From an uncultured Prevotella sp. (GTDB taxonomy: Bacteria; Bacteroidota; Bacteroidia; Bacteroidales; Bacteroidaceae): a stretch of DNA of 8,230 nt. The DNA lies in NCBI GenBank assembly GCA_938028745.1, contig CALIZL010000073.1, positions 1 to 8,230 on the forward strand, read 5' to 3'. The notes below the pieces were generated by a model. It had not been told where the DNA came from. It ran no database searches and worked only from the letters and a program-made list of their open reading frames with translations. Below, one piece after another: positions 1 through 5,545 of this stretch; position 1 is the stretch's first letter, and each line of letters opens with the position of its first letter. The translations under genes were made by a program, and so were the position numbers.

Positions 1-1
1 A

Positions 2-115
2 AGGACGATTAGAATGATATCACGCAACATTACCTACATCGGCTGCGACCTGCACAACAACCCCCTGCGCATACAGTTGGCCAACGGCAACGTAATGCAA
101 TACGCCTATTTGTAG
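2..115 (+). pseudogene. RHS/YD-repeat protein, C-terminal fragment with early stop
   Basis: The reading frame is open from the window edge to a TAG at 113-115. It encodes a piece with the pattern ITYIGCDLHNNPLRIQLANG followed by NVMQYAYL. This is the usual RHS/YD repeat pattern of I-Y-(D/N)-x-x-x-N-P-x-x-I-x-x-x-N-G-x-x-x-x-Y-x-Y. RHS proteins are large secreted toxin carriers whose repeats form a shell around a variable C-terminal toxin. In intact homologues the final Y-x-Y is normally followed by S-A-x-G and more repeats or the RHS core. Here translation stops at once, so the gene is either truncated or is a displaced 3' end. The rest of the gene lies outside the window, so I cannot say whether the whole is functional. 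The RHS call is fairly sure; the pseudogene status is inference. Confidence 0.6.
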
Positions 116-285
116 ATACGATTAACCTATCAACAGAAAAGAATAGTATATGTGAGTTTGCGGGGCATGCTGCACCCAAAACAGATGCAGGAACTGATAC
201 GGGGAATGCAATTGATAATGAGAATAAGATACGGAAAGAATTGGGAAAACCATTAAGAAAAAGGAGCGAGAAACATGTTGAATAG
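112..285 (+). pseudogene. Orphan ORF tail (possible RHS toxin C-terminus relic) overlapping the start of the next gene
   Basis: This frame has no start codon in a sensible place but stays open from position 13 to the TAG at 283-285. From about 151 it looks like real protein: CEFAGHAAPKTDAGTDTG, then NAIDNENKIRKELGKPLRKR and SEKHVE. It is in a different frame from the RHS fragment and begins to look coding just where that fragment stops. Its stop lies 11 bases inside the next gene, whose ATG is at 275, an overlap that suggests translational coupling. In polymorphic toxin loci the toxin tip is followed by its immunity gene in this way. I do not recognise a toxin family; the relic interpretation is inference. 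Confidence 0.35.
263..266 (+). promoter_or_regulatory. Shine-Dalgarno site for the gene at 275
   Basis: GGAG lies 8 bases before the ATG at 275, inside the tail of the preceding ORF. It is one of the few clear purine-rich ribosome binding sites in this window and supports that start. Confidence 0.5.
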
Positions 286-733
286 TATATTTCTAATGCT
301 AGTGGCCGTGCTTTTGCCTGGTGTTTCTAGCAAGTACCAGCTTATGAGGGATTATACATGGACTTACCAGTATACCTTAATTATGAATGTAGACAAAAGA
401 CCAGTGAAGAAGTCTGAGAAAAGGCTGATAAGTACACAAATTATGTGCGGAAACGGTGGATGTAGGACAATAGCTTTTAAGGATTCAAGCATAGCTTTAT
501 CTTGGAATGAAACTGGGCCTATAGATACATTGAAGTGGAGTATCAAGGGTGACACCTTGACGTTGTTCACGCATTCTGAGCACATGGAGTTTATGCGGAA
601 GAATACGTATGAGAAGTTTATAGTGCGAGTGAATAAGGAAAAACAAAAGGGGGATCTGGTATCATTTGAATGCCCGAATATTTCATATCATTTTGCCTTA
701 ACGCCAACTGATGTACAGACACAAGGGAAATAG
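275..733 (+). CDS. Small exported protein of unknown function (orphan immunity candidate)
   Basis: The 152-residue product begins with a hydrophobic stretch (about residues 3-18, FLMLVAVLLPGV) followed by polar sequence, which suggests a signal peptide or membrane anchor. There is no lipobox cysteine. The rest is basic and beta-rich, with C58 and C63 in a C-G-N-G-G-C arrangement and a third cysteine at 133. The start is supported by a GGAG box 8 bases upstream and by the overlap with the preceding ORF tail. I do not recognise the family. It shares a size class, an N-terminal hydrophobic segment and short GDTL-type motifs with the paralogues downstream, but I could not align it with them convincingly. 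Its place directly behind an RHS fragment makes an immunity role plausible (inference). Confidence 0.7.
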   Translation: MLNSIFLMLVAVLLPGVSSKYQLMRDYTWTYQYTLIMNVDKRPVKKSEKRLISTQIMCGNGGCRTIAFKDSSIALSWNETGPIDTLKWSIKGDTLTLFTHSEHMEFMRKNTYEKFIVRVNKEKQKGDLVSFECPNISYHFALTPTDVQTQGK

Positions 734-750
734 AAGGAGAAAGCCTACAC

Positions 751-866
751 GGAGAAACCCGCCTAGTGGCCAACGAAATCGTTGCTCACACCCTGAAAAA
801 GAGGTTAAACCCTATGCCTTCAAAAAAGAAGATTTAGCACCTGCAAATGTAACGTTAATGATATGA
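751..866 (+). pseudogene. Frameshifted ORF tail, second candidate toxin C-terminus relic
   Basis: Two frames join into one plausible protein end. The first reads GETRLVANEIVAHTLKK (751-801). After the A5 run at 796-800, a -1 shift continues it as EVKPYAFKKEDLAPANVTL and then MI, with a TGA at 864-866. That stop overlaps the ATG of the next gene by four bases (ATGA, 863-866), the classic coupled arrangement. Without the shift the first frame runs on to a TAG at about 835-837. No start codon or N-terminal portion is present, so this looks like the last ~38 codons of a lost gene. I do not recognise the family; the toxin-tail reading rests on position. Confidence 0.35.
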
Positions 867-1360
867 AAGCAAAAGTTATCGCATTTCTCCTTTGGGCCTG
901 TCTTACATGCTTTGGACAAGTGGTGATTGTACTTGTTGGTGCTTGTAAAGAAACGGATGGTAGCAAGGAGTATTACCCGCAGTTACCCGTAACCTCCTAT
1001 GCGCTTAAGACTAACGGAGACACGTTGAATGTTGTAGAAACGGATGCCAAAGGGGGGAATGGACGTGTGTGGAAACTGTATCTTAAAGGTGATGAATACT
1101 ATATGGAGTGGCTTGGCGTGGAGATGCTGATGATGTCTACCCATCAATTAACCGATTCCTTATATGCAAACTCGATGAAGTATCAGCAGTATCGCGTGTG
1201 TATAGAGCGTATGAACGACTCGCTTTTTGCCTGTTCGTTCTATCAAGACATACCCACAAAATGGCTTTTGCTTAGAATGTATTATAACAAGGCCTATAAG
1301 CTTACCGCTATACAACGAGAAGAGGCTTTTGTTGATTATGAATGTGAGCGTTGGATTTAA
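863..1360 (+). CDS. Predicted lipoprotein, paralogue 1 of a tandem family (unknown function)
   Basis: This 165-residue product has a hydrophobic N-terminus ending in a lipobox-like L-V-G-A-C with the cysteine at residue 28, so it is probably a lipoprotein. The body aligns with the next gene: SYALKTNGDTLNVVE (45-59) against SYTLKRQGDTLKLIE, KGDEYYMEWLGVEMLMMS (75-92) against KGNDFYSALLGRERLVLS, and MNDSLFACSF against EKDSLRSSFV. The end, LRMYYNKAYKLTAI, matches IKLFYDKEYNIRKI. The start overlaps the stop of the preceding ORF relic (ATGA), suggesting coupling. I do not recognise a named family. Tandem small exported paralogues behind an RHS fragment suggest surface or periplasmic immunity proteins, but that is inference. 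Confidence 0.75.
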   Translation: MKAKVIAFLLWACLTCFGQVVIVLVGACKETDGSKEYYPQLPVTSYALKTNGDTLNVVETDAKGGNGRVWKLYLKGDEYYMEWLGVEMLMMSTHQLTDSLYANSMKYQQYRVCIERMNDSLFACSFYQDIPTKWLLLRMYYNKAYKLTAIQREEAFVDYECERWI

Positions 1361-1456
1361 AGTTTGGTTTCTGAAGAGTTTTACCATTGCAGCTATGCGT
1401 TCAAGCCAGTGTGTGTAGAAACGATTACGGTACAGGAAATGCCATACAACGAATGA
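1361..1456 (+). pseudogene. In-frame relic after the stop of paralogue 1
   Basis: The frame of paralogue 1 stays open for 31 codons after its stop, reading SLVSEEFYHCSYAFKPVCVE and then TITVQEMPYNE before a TGA at 1454-1456. It shares the tetrapeptide YAFK with the relic ending at 866, near its C-terminus in both cases. It could be a C-terminal extension lost through a nonsense mutation, or the tail of another displaced gene. It ends 25 bases before the next ATG. The evidence is short and chance is possible. Confidence 0.22.
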
Positions 1457-1481
1457 TTTGAAAGTTTAACAACCGAGAAAT

Positions 1482-1964
1482 ATGGAAAGGAAAGGTTTAA
1501 TAAAGCTATTGATGGCTATTGCCATGATTGTCGTTGTGCTTGTTTCTTTTATGAGATACATGAAAAAAGGTGATGAGCTGAAATTCCACTTTTCTTCTGG
1601 AATTAAATCATACACATTGAAAAGGCAAGGAGATACGTTGAAGCTTATAGAGAACAATGGCGAACAAACACGAAACAGCGTGTTTGTTATGTATCGTAAA
1701 GGCAACGATTTCTATTCGGCTTTGCTCGGCCGCGAACGGCTGGTCTTGTCTAACCGATTAACGTTCGACACCATATATAAAGACTCTCTCGTGGGTGCGG
1801 AAGTAGCTCTTGCGGTAAAGCAAGAAAAAGATTCACTTCGTTCCTCTTTTGTTTTTGTGTCGGGTAAATGCAATTTTCCTCGGATAAAGCTGTTTTATGA
1901 TAAAGAATACAACATAAGGAAAATACAAAGCTACGAACTCCTCTTAAACTATGCGCCAGACTAG
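1482..1964 (+). CDS. Single-pass membrane protein, paralogue 2 of the tandem family
   Basis: The 160-residue product has one hydrophobic helix at about residues 7-24 (IKLLMAIAMIVVVLVSF) followed by positive charges and no cysteine. It is therefore a membrane-anchored relative, not a lipoprotein. Family motifs in order are SYTLKRQGDTLKLIE (43-57), YRKGNDFYSALLGRERLVLS (71-90), KQEKDSLRSSF (113-123) and SGKCNFPRIKLFYDKEYNIR (127-146). These align without large gaps to the preceding gene, and the second half aligns to the broken copy downstream. The function is not recognised. Different anchoring (lipid in the neighbours, a helix here) with a conserved body suggests the body works outside the cytoplasmic membrane. 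A role as an orphan immunity protein is inferred from context only. Confidence 0.75.
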   Translation: MERKGLIKLLMAIAMIVVVLVSFMRYMKKGDELKFHFSSGIKSYTLKRQGDTLKLIENNGEQTRNSVFVMYRKGNDFYSALLGRERLVLSNRLTFDTIYKDSLVGAEVALAVKQEKDSLRSSFVFVSGKCNFPRIKLFYDKEYNIRKIQSYELLLNYAPD

Positions 1965-2003
1965 GACTTTATGCCGTTCAACTGGGCGGAATGCCATGTT
2001 ATT

Positions 2004-2350
2004 ATGAAAACAATTATTAGCTTAAAACAGTGGGCGCTTTTCACTTCAAGCGCTCTGTCCTTGTTCGGGCTTATCTCTTGTAAGATGAGAACAAAGGCAA
2101 TGGTTATTATGCAAAGTTGCTTGGGAAGGAACGATTGGTTATGTCTTTGTCAGACACAGTGTGCAGGGCTAAACTTAACTCAGGGGACATCACTGTTCTG
2201 GTACATCAAGAGACTGATACGACATTCTCTTCTATTATCACCAACATGCAATCAGGTAAGGATCCCCGAATAATGTTGCGATATGATTGCAAATATCGTA
2301 TTTTAACGATTGGAAAACTTATGCTCGACGAAAGCTTTATGCCCCAATAA
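2004..2350 (+). pseudogene. Paralogue 3 of the tandem family, broken by internal deletion and frameshift
   Basis: From ATG 2004 the frame encodes MKTIISLKQWALFTSSALS and then LFGLISC, a lipoprotein signal with the cysteine at residue 26. After about five further codons the homology jumps frame. In the other frame GNGYYAKLLGKERLVMSLS (about 2099 on) aligns with GNDFYSALLGRERLVLSNR of paralogue 2. It continues to SGKDPRIMLRYDCKYRI, which matches SGKCNFPRIKLFYDKEYNI, and stops at 2348-2350. About 40-50 codons expected between the signal and this point, including the SYxLKxxGDTL motif, are missing. The gene has therefore lost part of its N-terminal half and its frame. An ORF starting at an internal Met (2117) would lack any export signal. 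The homology is clear; the loss of function is a strong inference. Confidence 0.7.
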
Positions 2351-2418
2351 AAGGCATAACCTGTTGTTGGTTTAGGCTAAAAACTCACAGCAGTTGCTTG
2401 TTAAGGCATAAAGAAGAG

Positions 2419-2490
2419 AGTGGAAAGGATGCAAGGGTGGCGTTTGTTGTTACCACTGCCTATCGTTTTATGAGCAAGAGCTGTGCTTAA
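2419..2490 (+). pseudogene. C-terminal relic of a further family copy
   Basis: The 23 codons before the TAA at 2488-2490 read SGKDARVAFVVTTAYRF and then MSKSCA. This matches the C-terminal block of the preceding broken gene, SGKDPRIMLRYDCKYRI, with the shared pattern S-G-K-D-x-R-(I/V)-8 residues-Y-R-(I/F). Upstream in this frame I see no clear homology, so only the end of the copy survives. The match is short but falls at the expected place in a tandem array. Confidence 0.4.
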
Positions 2491-2547
2491 CGGTGGCAAG
2501 AAATAAAGAGTAGGAGCTATGGATGAAATTTTAAACATATATACGAA

Positions 2548-3030
2548 ATGCAAAATATATCGATATATAATGAGGAACTTTTAGGTAGAGTTTTTAATAG
2601 GAAAACGAGGAAGGACATAGTGCGGATTTCATACAACTTGGATTGGTTGCCGTTAAATCGTAAAGTTGATTTTACTGTCAACAAGTTATGCAGCTATCGT
2701 TTTCACAAAGCACGGCTAACCTTGCATTTTTGGGAGTCAAACGAAGTGTTAGAGCAGCTGCTCAAAGAATGTGCCGTAAACGACTATGAAATAACGCGAG
2801 AATACAAGGCTATGCGCATGAGGCCAGGTGTTGTTCATATTAATTTCGCTAATGAGTTTAATAAGACTTTTTTAAAAGTTCTCATAACCAAGCATTATGG
2901 TTTTGAAAATGCGCGCCCCGATACATTAAACGTAACGCCTTTTATTGCTATGGATACAGATAAGGAGGTTATTGCGATTAAGTTATATGACGATAGGGGC
3001 TTTTATGAGTATGTTATCGAAAAGAAGTGA
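2548..3030 (+). CDS. Hypothetical cytoplasmic protein, 160 aa (immunity candidate)
   Basis: The protein has no signal peptide or membrane helix. Residues 10-60 are basic and beta-rich, with NRKTRKDIVRISYNLDWLPL near the front; 63-90 look helical (SNEVLEQLLKECAVNDYEI). The end, VIAIKLYDDRGFYEYVIEKK (141-160), carries a Y-D-D-R-G motif. DUF3885 proteins also carry a YDDRG motif, but there it is normally followed by another ~30 residues, so I do not assign that family. The start is fixed by an in-frame TGA at 2524-2526. A clear AGGAG at 2512-2516 sits too close to an upstream out-of-frame ATG (2519) to be its own site at normal spacing. Base composition is like its neighbours. It follows the tandem array and precedes the MITE-like element. 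Confidence 0.7.
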   Translation: MQNISIYNEELLGRVFNRKTRKDIVRISYNLDWLPLNRKVDFTVNKLCSYRFHKARLTLHFWESNEVLEQLLKECAVNDYEITREYKAMRMRPGVVHINFANEFNKTFLKVLITKHYGFENARPDTLNVTPFIAMDTDKEVIAIKLYDDRGFYEYVIEKK

Positions 3031-3171
3031 AAGGTTGGAAAGGTGAAAGACGGCAGTTTCTGATGAATGGTTGGGGCAGGTTAAGCATAGGATAACTAGA
3101 AGGACAAGGCAAAATAGGATGCACCATACGGATTATTAAACCAGATGCTTCTTCACTCATTAACGTACCAC

Positions 3172-3205
3172 CTTGCTAACCAAACCATGTCCGCTTTTTA
3201 GCAAG
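3172..3205 (+). terminator. Possible stem-loop downstream of the 2548-3030 gene
   Basis: CTTGCTA (3172-3178) can pair perfectly with TAGCAAG (3199-3205) across a 20-base loop that ends in a T run. It lies about 140 bases after the stop codon and has no T-tract behind it, so a terminator role is weak. Confidence 0.2.
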
Positions 3206-3208
3206 AGC

Positions 3209-3409
3209 TTAACTCCAATCCGGTCATTAGACCGCTTATCAAAAAATCAAGTTGTTTCCATTGTGTCCTGTGCAGATTTCGTTTGCTTGTCGGTATCTTG
3301 CTTGTCTTATTCTCTTGACGTGGTACGCTACGCCTTCACGAATAAGACAGACAATGTGCTCAACAATCAAACAAAATCCGCACAGGCTCAATGACCGATT
3401 TTTGTTTAA
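3209..3409. repeat. MITE-like palindromic element, copy 1
   Basis: This ~200 bp element is an imperfect palindrome and is related, as a reverse complement, to the copy at 7136-7333. Outer arms: left TTAACTCCAATCCGGTCATT, right reverse complement TTAAACAAAAATCGGTCATT. Both ends therefore begin with TTAA, either as part of the terminal repeat or as a duplicated target. The core stem runs from about TTGCTTGTCTTATT (3299-3312) to AATAAGACAGACAA (3341-3354), with two mismatches, around a loop containing GGTACGCTACGCC. Compared with copy 2, blocks such as AGTTGTTTCCATTG, TCTTATTCTCTTGACGT and CAAACAAAATC are near-identical. It encodes no protein of its own. It resembles a non-autonomous mobile element or dispersed hairpin repeat; which transposase, if any, moves it cannot be told from this window. 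Confidence 0.6.
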
Positions 3410-3728
3410 TACGTTAAACGTGTTTTGTTTGTTTTACAAAACGCATCCTTCTTACCGCCCCATTTTAGCCCCAAAACACCGCTAAAAGTATGCTTTTAGC
3501 TGTCAGTCGTCATTTTACACACCCCATTTTCTGTCAAAAAATGATGGTCCAAAGTGCGTTTTGCATCACTTTACCCTTCTAGATTGTCGCCCACACGCAA
3601 AAAATATCGTCCGGTTTTTCTGCATTTAGCACCAAAACGGTAGTGGTTAAAGCATCATTTTACCCCTTTTTGCACGCTATTTTAGTCCGTCGAGAGGGTA
3701 TTAAGCCCTTTTTTGCACTGCATATTAT
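3410..3728. other. Non-coding stretch, T-rich, no gene seen
   Basis: No convincing gene is present; short open frames here are rich in Phe, Cys and Leu because of T-rich low-complexity sequence. Words such as CATTTTAC, GCGTTTTGCA and CCAAAAC recur irregularly, suggesting a decayed extension of the tandem repeat that follows. A perfect 8 bp inverted repeat, GCTAAAAG with CTTTTAGC, lies at 3481-3488 and 3493-3500. Confidence 0.4.
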
Positions 3729-3740
3729 TACATTCGCCTT

Positions 3741-3904
3741 GTGTTTTGCAGCATTTTGCCTTGCGTTTTGGTACATTTTACCTTGCGTTTTGGTGCATTT
3801 TACCCTGCGTTTTGCTGCGTTTTGCATCGCGTTTTGGTGCTAAATGGAGTGTGTTTTGCCGCATTTTACCCTGCGTTTTGGCGCATTTTGCCCCAAATTA
3901 TGCT
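3741..3904. repeat. 22 bp tandem repeat with 11 bp half-units and phased T-tracts
   Basis: Units start at 3751, 3773, 3795, 3817, 3839, 3861 and 3883, exactly 22 bases apart, with a degenerate unit before (about 3729-3750). Typical halves are GCATTTTACCC and TGCGTTTTGGT, so a run of four T recurs about every 11 bases. The unit starting at 3839 is the most diverged. The repeats abut with no unique spacer, so this is not a CRISPR array. The apparent ORFs across it (FALCFAAFCLAF and similar) are by-products of the repeat. T-tracts spaced close to the helical repeat are known to bend DNA, so curved DNA is a reasonable inference. It may serve as a spacer, a recombination site or a protein-binding array. 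Confidence 0.65.
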
Positions 3905-4285
3905 GCGAAAGGCACTTAATGGTGCGCAAATTGTATGTTTAAACAATGTTCAATGGTTATTTATCCGCCTCTGTACATGCCTTGTTTTGCCCCAAACAAG
4001 TTGGCGCAATACTCGAAAAAATGTGAGCGAGCAGAGGATTGGCTGGAAAAATTGCAGCCATAATGTTAAATTTCGTGCGCAAAACGTTACATTCCCTTGT
4101 CGGTGCTTTCGCCAACATGGCATAACTACGCAGTGAGTAAACCAGGACCATACAATCTTTTAATGGGCCAAAGTCCACCATAGACGAATTTGAGCACGGG
4201 CGTAACCTCATCCTTAAAAGATGGATTTTGCTGCCCACGTTGCATAATTTCGATGCGTAGTTTCGTTTTTCTTGATTTTAAAAGC
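3905..4285. other. Intergenic stretch without a supported gene
   Basis: Nothing is clearly coding on either strand. A 93-codon frame on the minus strand (4238-3957) has low-complexity composition, no family I recognise, and begins inside a region with promoter-like sequence on the other strand, so I did not call it. A GTTTAAAC palindrome lies at about 3938-3945. Confidence 0.35.
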
Positions 4286-4293
4286 TACCTTTG
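4286..4293 (+). promoter_or_regulatory. Candidate Bacteroidetes -7 promoter box (TACCTTTG)
   Basis: TACCTTTG fits the Bacteroidetes -7 consensus TAnnTTTG and is followed by TGC, as is common. A good -33 TTTG is not obvious; the T-rich TTTCGTTTTT at 4261-4270 is the nearest candidate at the right distance. If real, transcription would start near 4300 and give the YfbM-like gene at 4514 a leader of about 210 bases. Confidence 0.35.
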
Positions 4294-4424
4294 TGCGGAG
4301 TTCATCTATTTATGGCAAGTGGTTGTTTCTGCGCCAAACAATTGTTGCACCATTTGTTTTGCCTGCCAACAGGGGGCATTCAGAGAGGTGGGGGTAATTG
4401 ATATGTGGGTACAACGGCTGGTTT

Positions 4425-4491
4425 AGGCATCAGCAAATAAGATGAAACTCAAAAAAAATGTGTAACCAATTGCAGGCTGCTTGATGCCTGC
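4425..4491 (+). promoter_or_regulatory. Competing inverted repeats in the leader of the YfbM-like gene
   Basis: GCAGGC (4472-4477) can pair with GCCTGC (4486-4491) across an 8-base loop. Alternatively AGGCATCA (4425-4432) can pair with TGATGCCT (4482-4489), and AATAAG (4436-4441) with CTTATT (4491-4496). The pairings are mutually exclusive. They lie 23-90 bases before the start codon, so they could be an attenuator-like leader or a terminator remnant. No known riboswitch motif was recognised. Confidence 0.25.
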
Positions 4492-4513
4492 TTATTAACA
4501 AAATGGAAAAGTT

Positions 4514-5020
4514 ATGGGAATGATTGCAAACTATCAGTACATCAATGATGAGCAACTAAACTGCTTGAAGAACTTCGACTGCGAAAGGAATGACGTATTG
4601 GATGAGGTAGAGGAATTGAACGAAGAAAGCGAAATGCTGTTGGATATAGACAAAATGTGGGACGTTCTGCATTTTGTGCTTACCGGCGTAAGCAGTTGCG
4701 ACCCAATTGAGAACAACCCTTTAAGCGAGGCTGTAGTTGGGGTACGTTCGCTTGAAGGCATAGAAGAGTTTGTTGCCTATACGGAAAAGGAGAGGGTTGC
4801 GGATATACTTGCGGCTTTGGAGGCTTTTGATATGGAGCAGGCAATGGCAACGTTCAGTATGGATGCGTGCAAAAAGGCCGAACTTTACCCCGACATTTGG
4901 GATTACGACGATGAAGAAGAGTTGGTGAAAGAAGAAATTAGCGATTACTTCCAAAACATGAAAGACTTTTATCGAGAAGTGTTGGAAGTGAATGGACATG
5001 TGATGGTTACCATTTATTAA
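4514..5020 (+). CDS. YfbM/DUF1877 family protein
   Basis: The 168-residue, very acidic cytoplasmic protein matches the YfbM (DUF1877) family along its whole length. It begins MGMIANYQYI like E. coli YfbM (MGMIGYF...). It has the signature LDIDKMWDVLHFVLTG at 43-58 (YfbM: LDIDKRWDFLHFGLTG), then DPIENNPLSEAVVG (63-76), a FSMDACKKAELYP block (114-126), and the helical end MKDFYREVLEVNGHVMVTIY. Length is normal for the family and the start is fixed by the conserved MGMI. The biochemical role of the family is not established. It leads a tight run with the next two genes (17 and 49 bases apart), all small single-domain proteins, which suits an immunity-gene array near an RHS locus. The family call is firm; the immunity role is inference. 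Confidence 0.9.
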   Translation: MGMIANYQYINDEQLNCLKNFDCERNDVLDEVEELNEESEMLLDIDKMWDVLHFVLTGVSSCDPIENNPLSEAVVGVRSLEGIEEFVAYTEKERVADILAALEAFDMEQAMATFSMDACKKAELYPDIWDYDDEEELVKEEISDYFQNMKDFYREVLEVNGHVMVTIY

Positions 5021-5037
5021 ACAATAACGCAACTACT

Positions 5038-5496
5038 ATGGAAAAGAAGATGATGATTGGCGCAACTGAATTTACCTTCGACAAAAGTTGCGGTGAATAT
5101 GTAGGAAAACTGCAAGTGTGGGGAAGAGAAACAGCCGTTTATCTTGATACAGAACATGCAGAGGGGGATGACATCGACAAGATTGTTACTGAAAAAATAA
5201 ATTGGATAGAGCGTAACAAAGAAAAGATAGTGAAGGCATTTATGGAGGAAAACGACGATTATGTAGATGTTGTAAATGAGATGATAGCCTGTGGCGACTT
5301 TAAGGCAGATGGACCAATATCGGCAGACGATTTTGTGAATGCGCTGTTTGTAAACAATGTTACTATCTGGGTTAAGGGCGTGGACACGGACTTTGCCCTC
5401 GATTTAGATGCAGGACCCGACTATTCGCCTGGATATTTGGCCTTTATGGAGATTGATAACCAGTATCATGTTGAGTTTGGTGGGCTTAACGGCTAA
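5038..5496 (+). CDS. DUF2262-like protein (probable immunity-type protein)
   Basis: The 152-residue acidic protein has no export signal. It has an N-terminal beta segment with W28 (KLQVWGRETAVYLD), a helix of the I-x-W-I-E-R-N-K-E-K-I type (54-66), then ISADDFVNALFVNNVTIWV (94-112) and a closing LAFMEIDNQYHVEFGG (134-149). This order (beta, helix with a Trp, I-x-x-x-x-F-x-x-x-L-x-x-x-x-I-x-I, then a final strand) is what I recall for DUF2262 domains, common in bacterial immunity-type gene arrays. It starts 17 bases after the YfbM-like gene stops, so the two are probably co-transcribed. Met5 and Met6 are alternative starts; I kept the first. The family call is moderately sure and the function unknown. 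Confidence 0.7.
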   Translation: MEKKMMIGATEFTFDKSCGEYVGKLQVWGRETAVYLDTEHAEGDDIDKIVTEKINWIERNKEKIVKAFMEENDDYVDVVNEMIACGDFKADGPISADDFVNALFVNNVTIWVKGVDTDFALDLDAGPDYSPGYLAFMEIDNQYHVEFGGLNG

Positions 5497-5545
5497 TCTT
5501 TTTCTTGTAAGTTTGTTGTTCCTCATAATGTAAATACGCAATGCA

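Noticed and set aside
793..803. Programmed -1 frameshift at CTGAAAAAG
   Set aside because: The sequence lacks the full X-XXY-YYZ slippery heptamer (a G precedes the A run) and the ORF has no start, so decay is the simpler explanation.
1971..2273. 100-codon frame covering the start of the broken paralogue
   Set aside because: Its first part holds the real signal peptide (ATG 2004), but the rest is the wrong frame after the deletion; homology continues in the other frame.
2287..2490. 67-codon frame starting inside the broken paralogue
   Set aside because: Most of it is out-of-frame shadow; only its last 23 codons match the family and are reported as a relic.
2519..2584. 21-codon ORF with AGGAG just upstream
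   Set aside because: The AGGAG is only two bases from the ATG, and the peptide overlaps the start of the next gene out of frame. A leader peptide cannot be excluded but is unsupported.
3741..3904. Possible CRISPR array
   Set aside because: Repeats abut each other with no unique spacers, units are only 22 bp and no cas gene is in the window.
3643..4136. Three overlapping + strand frames rich in Phe, Cys, Leu and Ala
   Set aside because: They are translations of the 22 bp repeat: because 22 is not a multiple of 3, all three frames stay open and give similar low-complexity peptides.
3957..4238. 93-codon open frame on the minus strand
   Set aside because: No recognisable family, no ribosome binding site, odd composition and no sign of coding constraint. 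It may be part of a dispersed intergenic repeat, but there is nothing in this window to compare it with.
5508..5515. TAAGTTTG as an internal promoter for the DUF4375-like gene
   Set aside because: It fits the -7 consensus but no -33 element is found at 19-21 bases; kept only as a remark.
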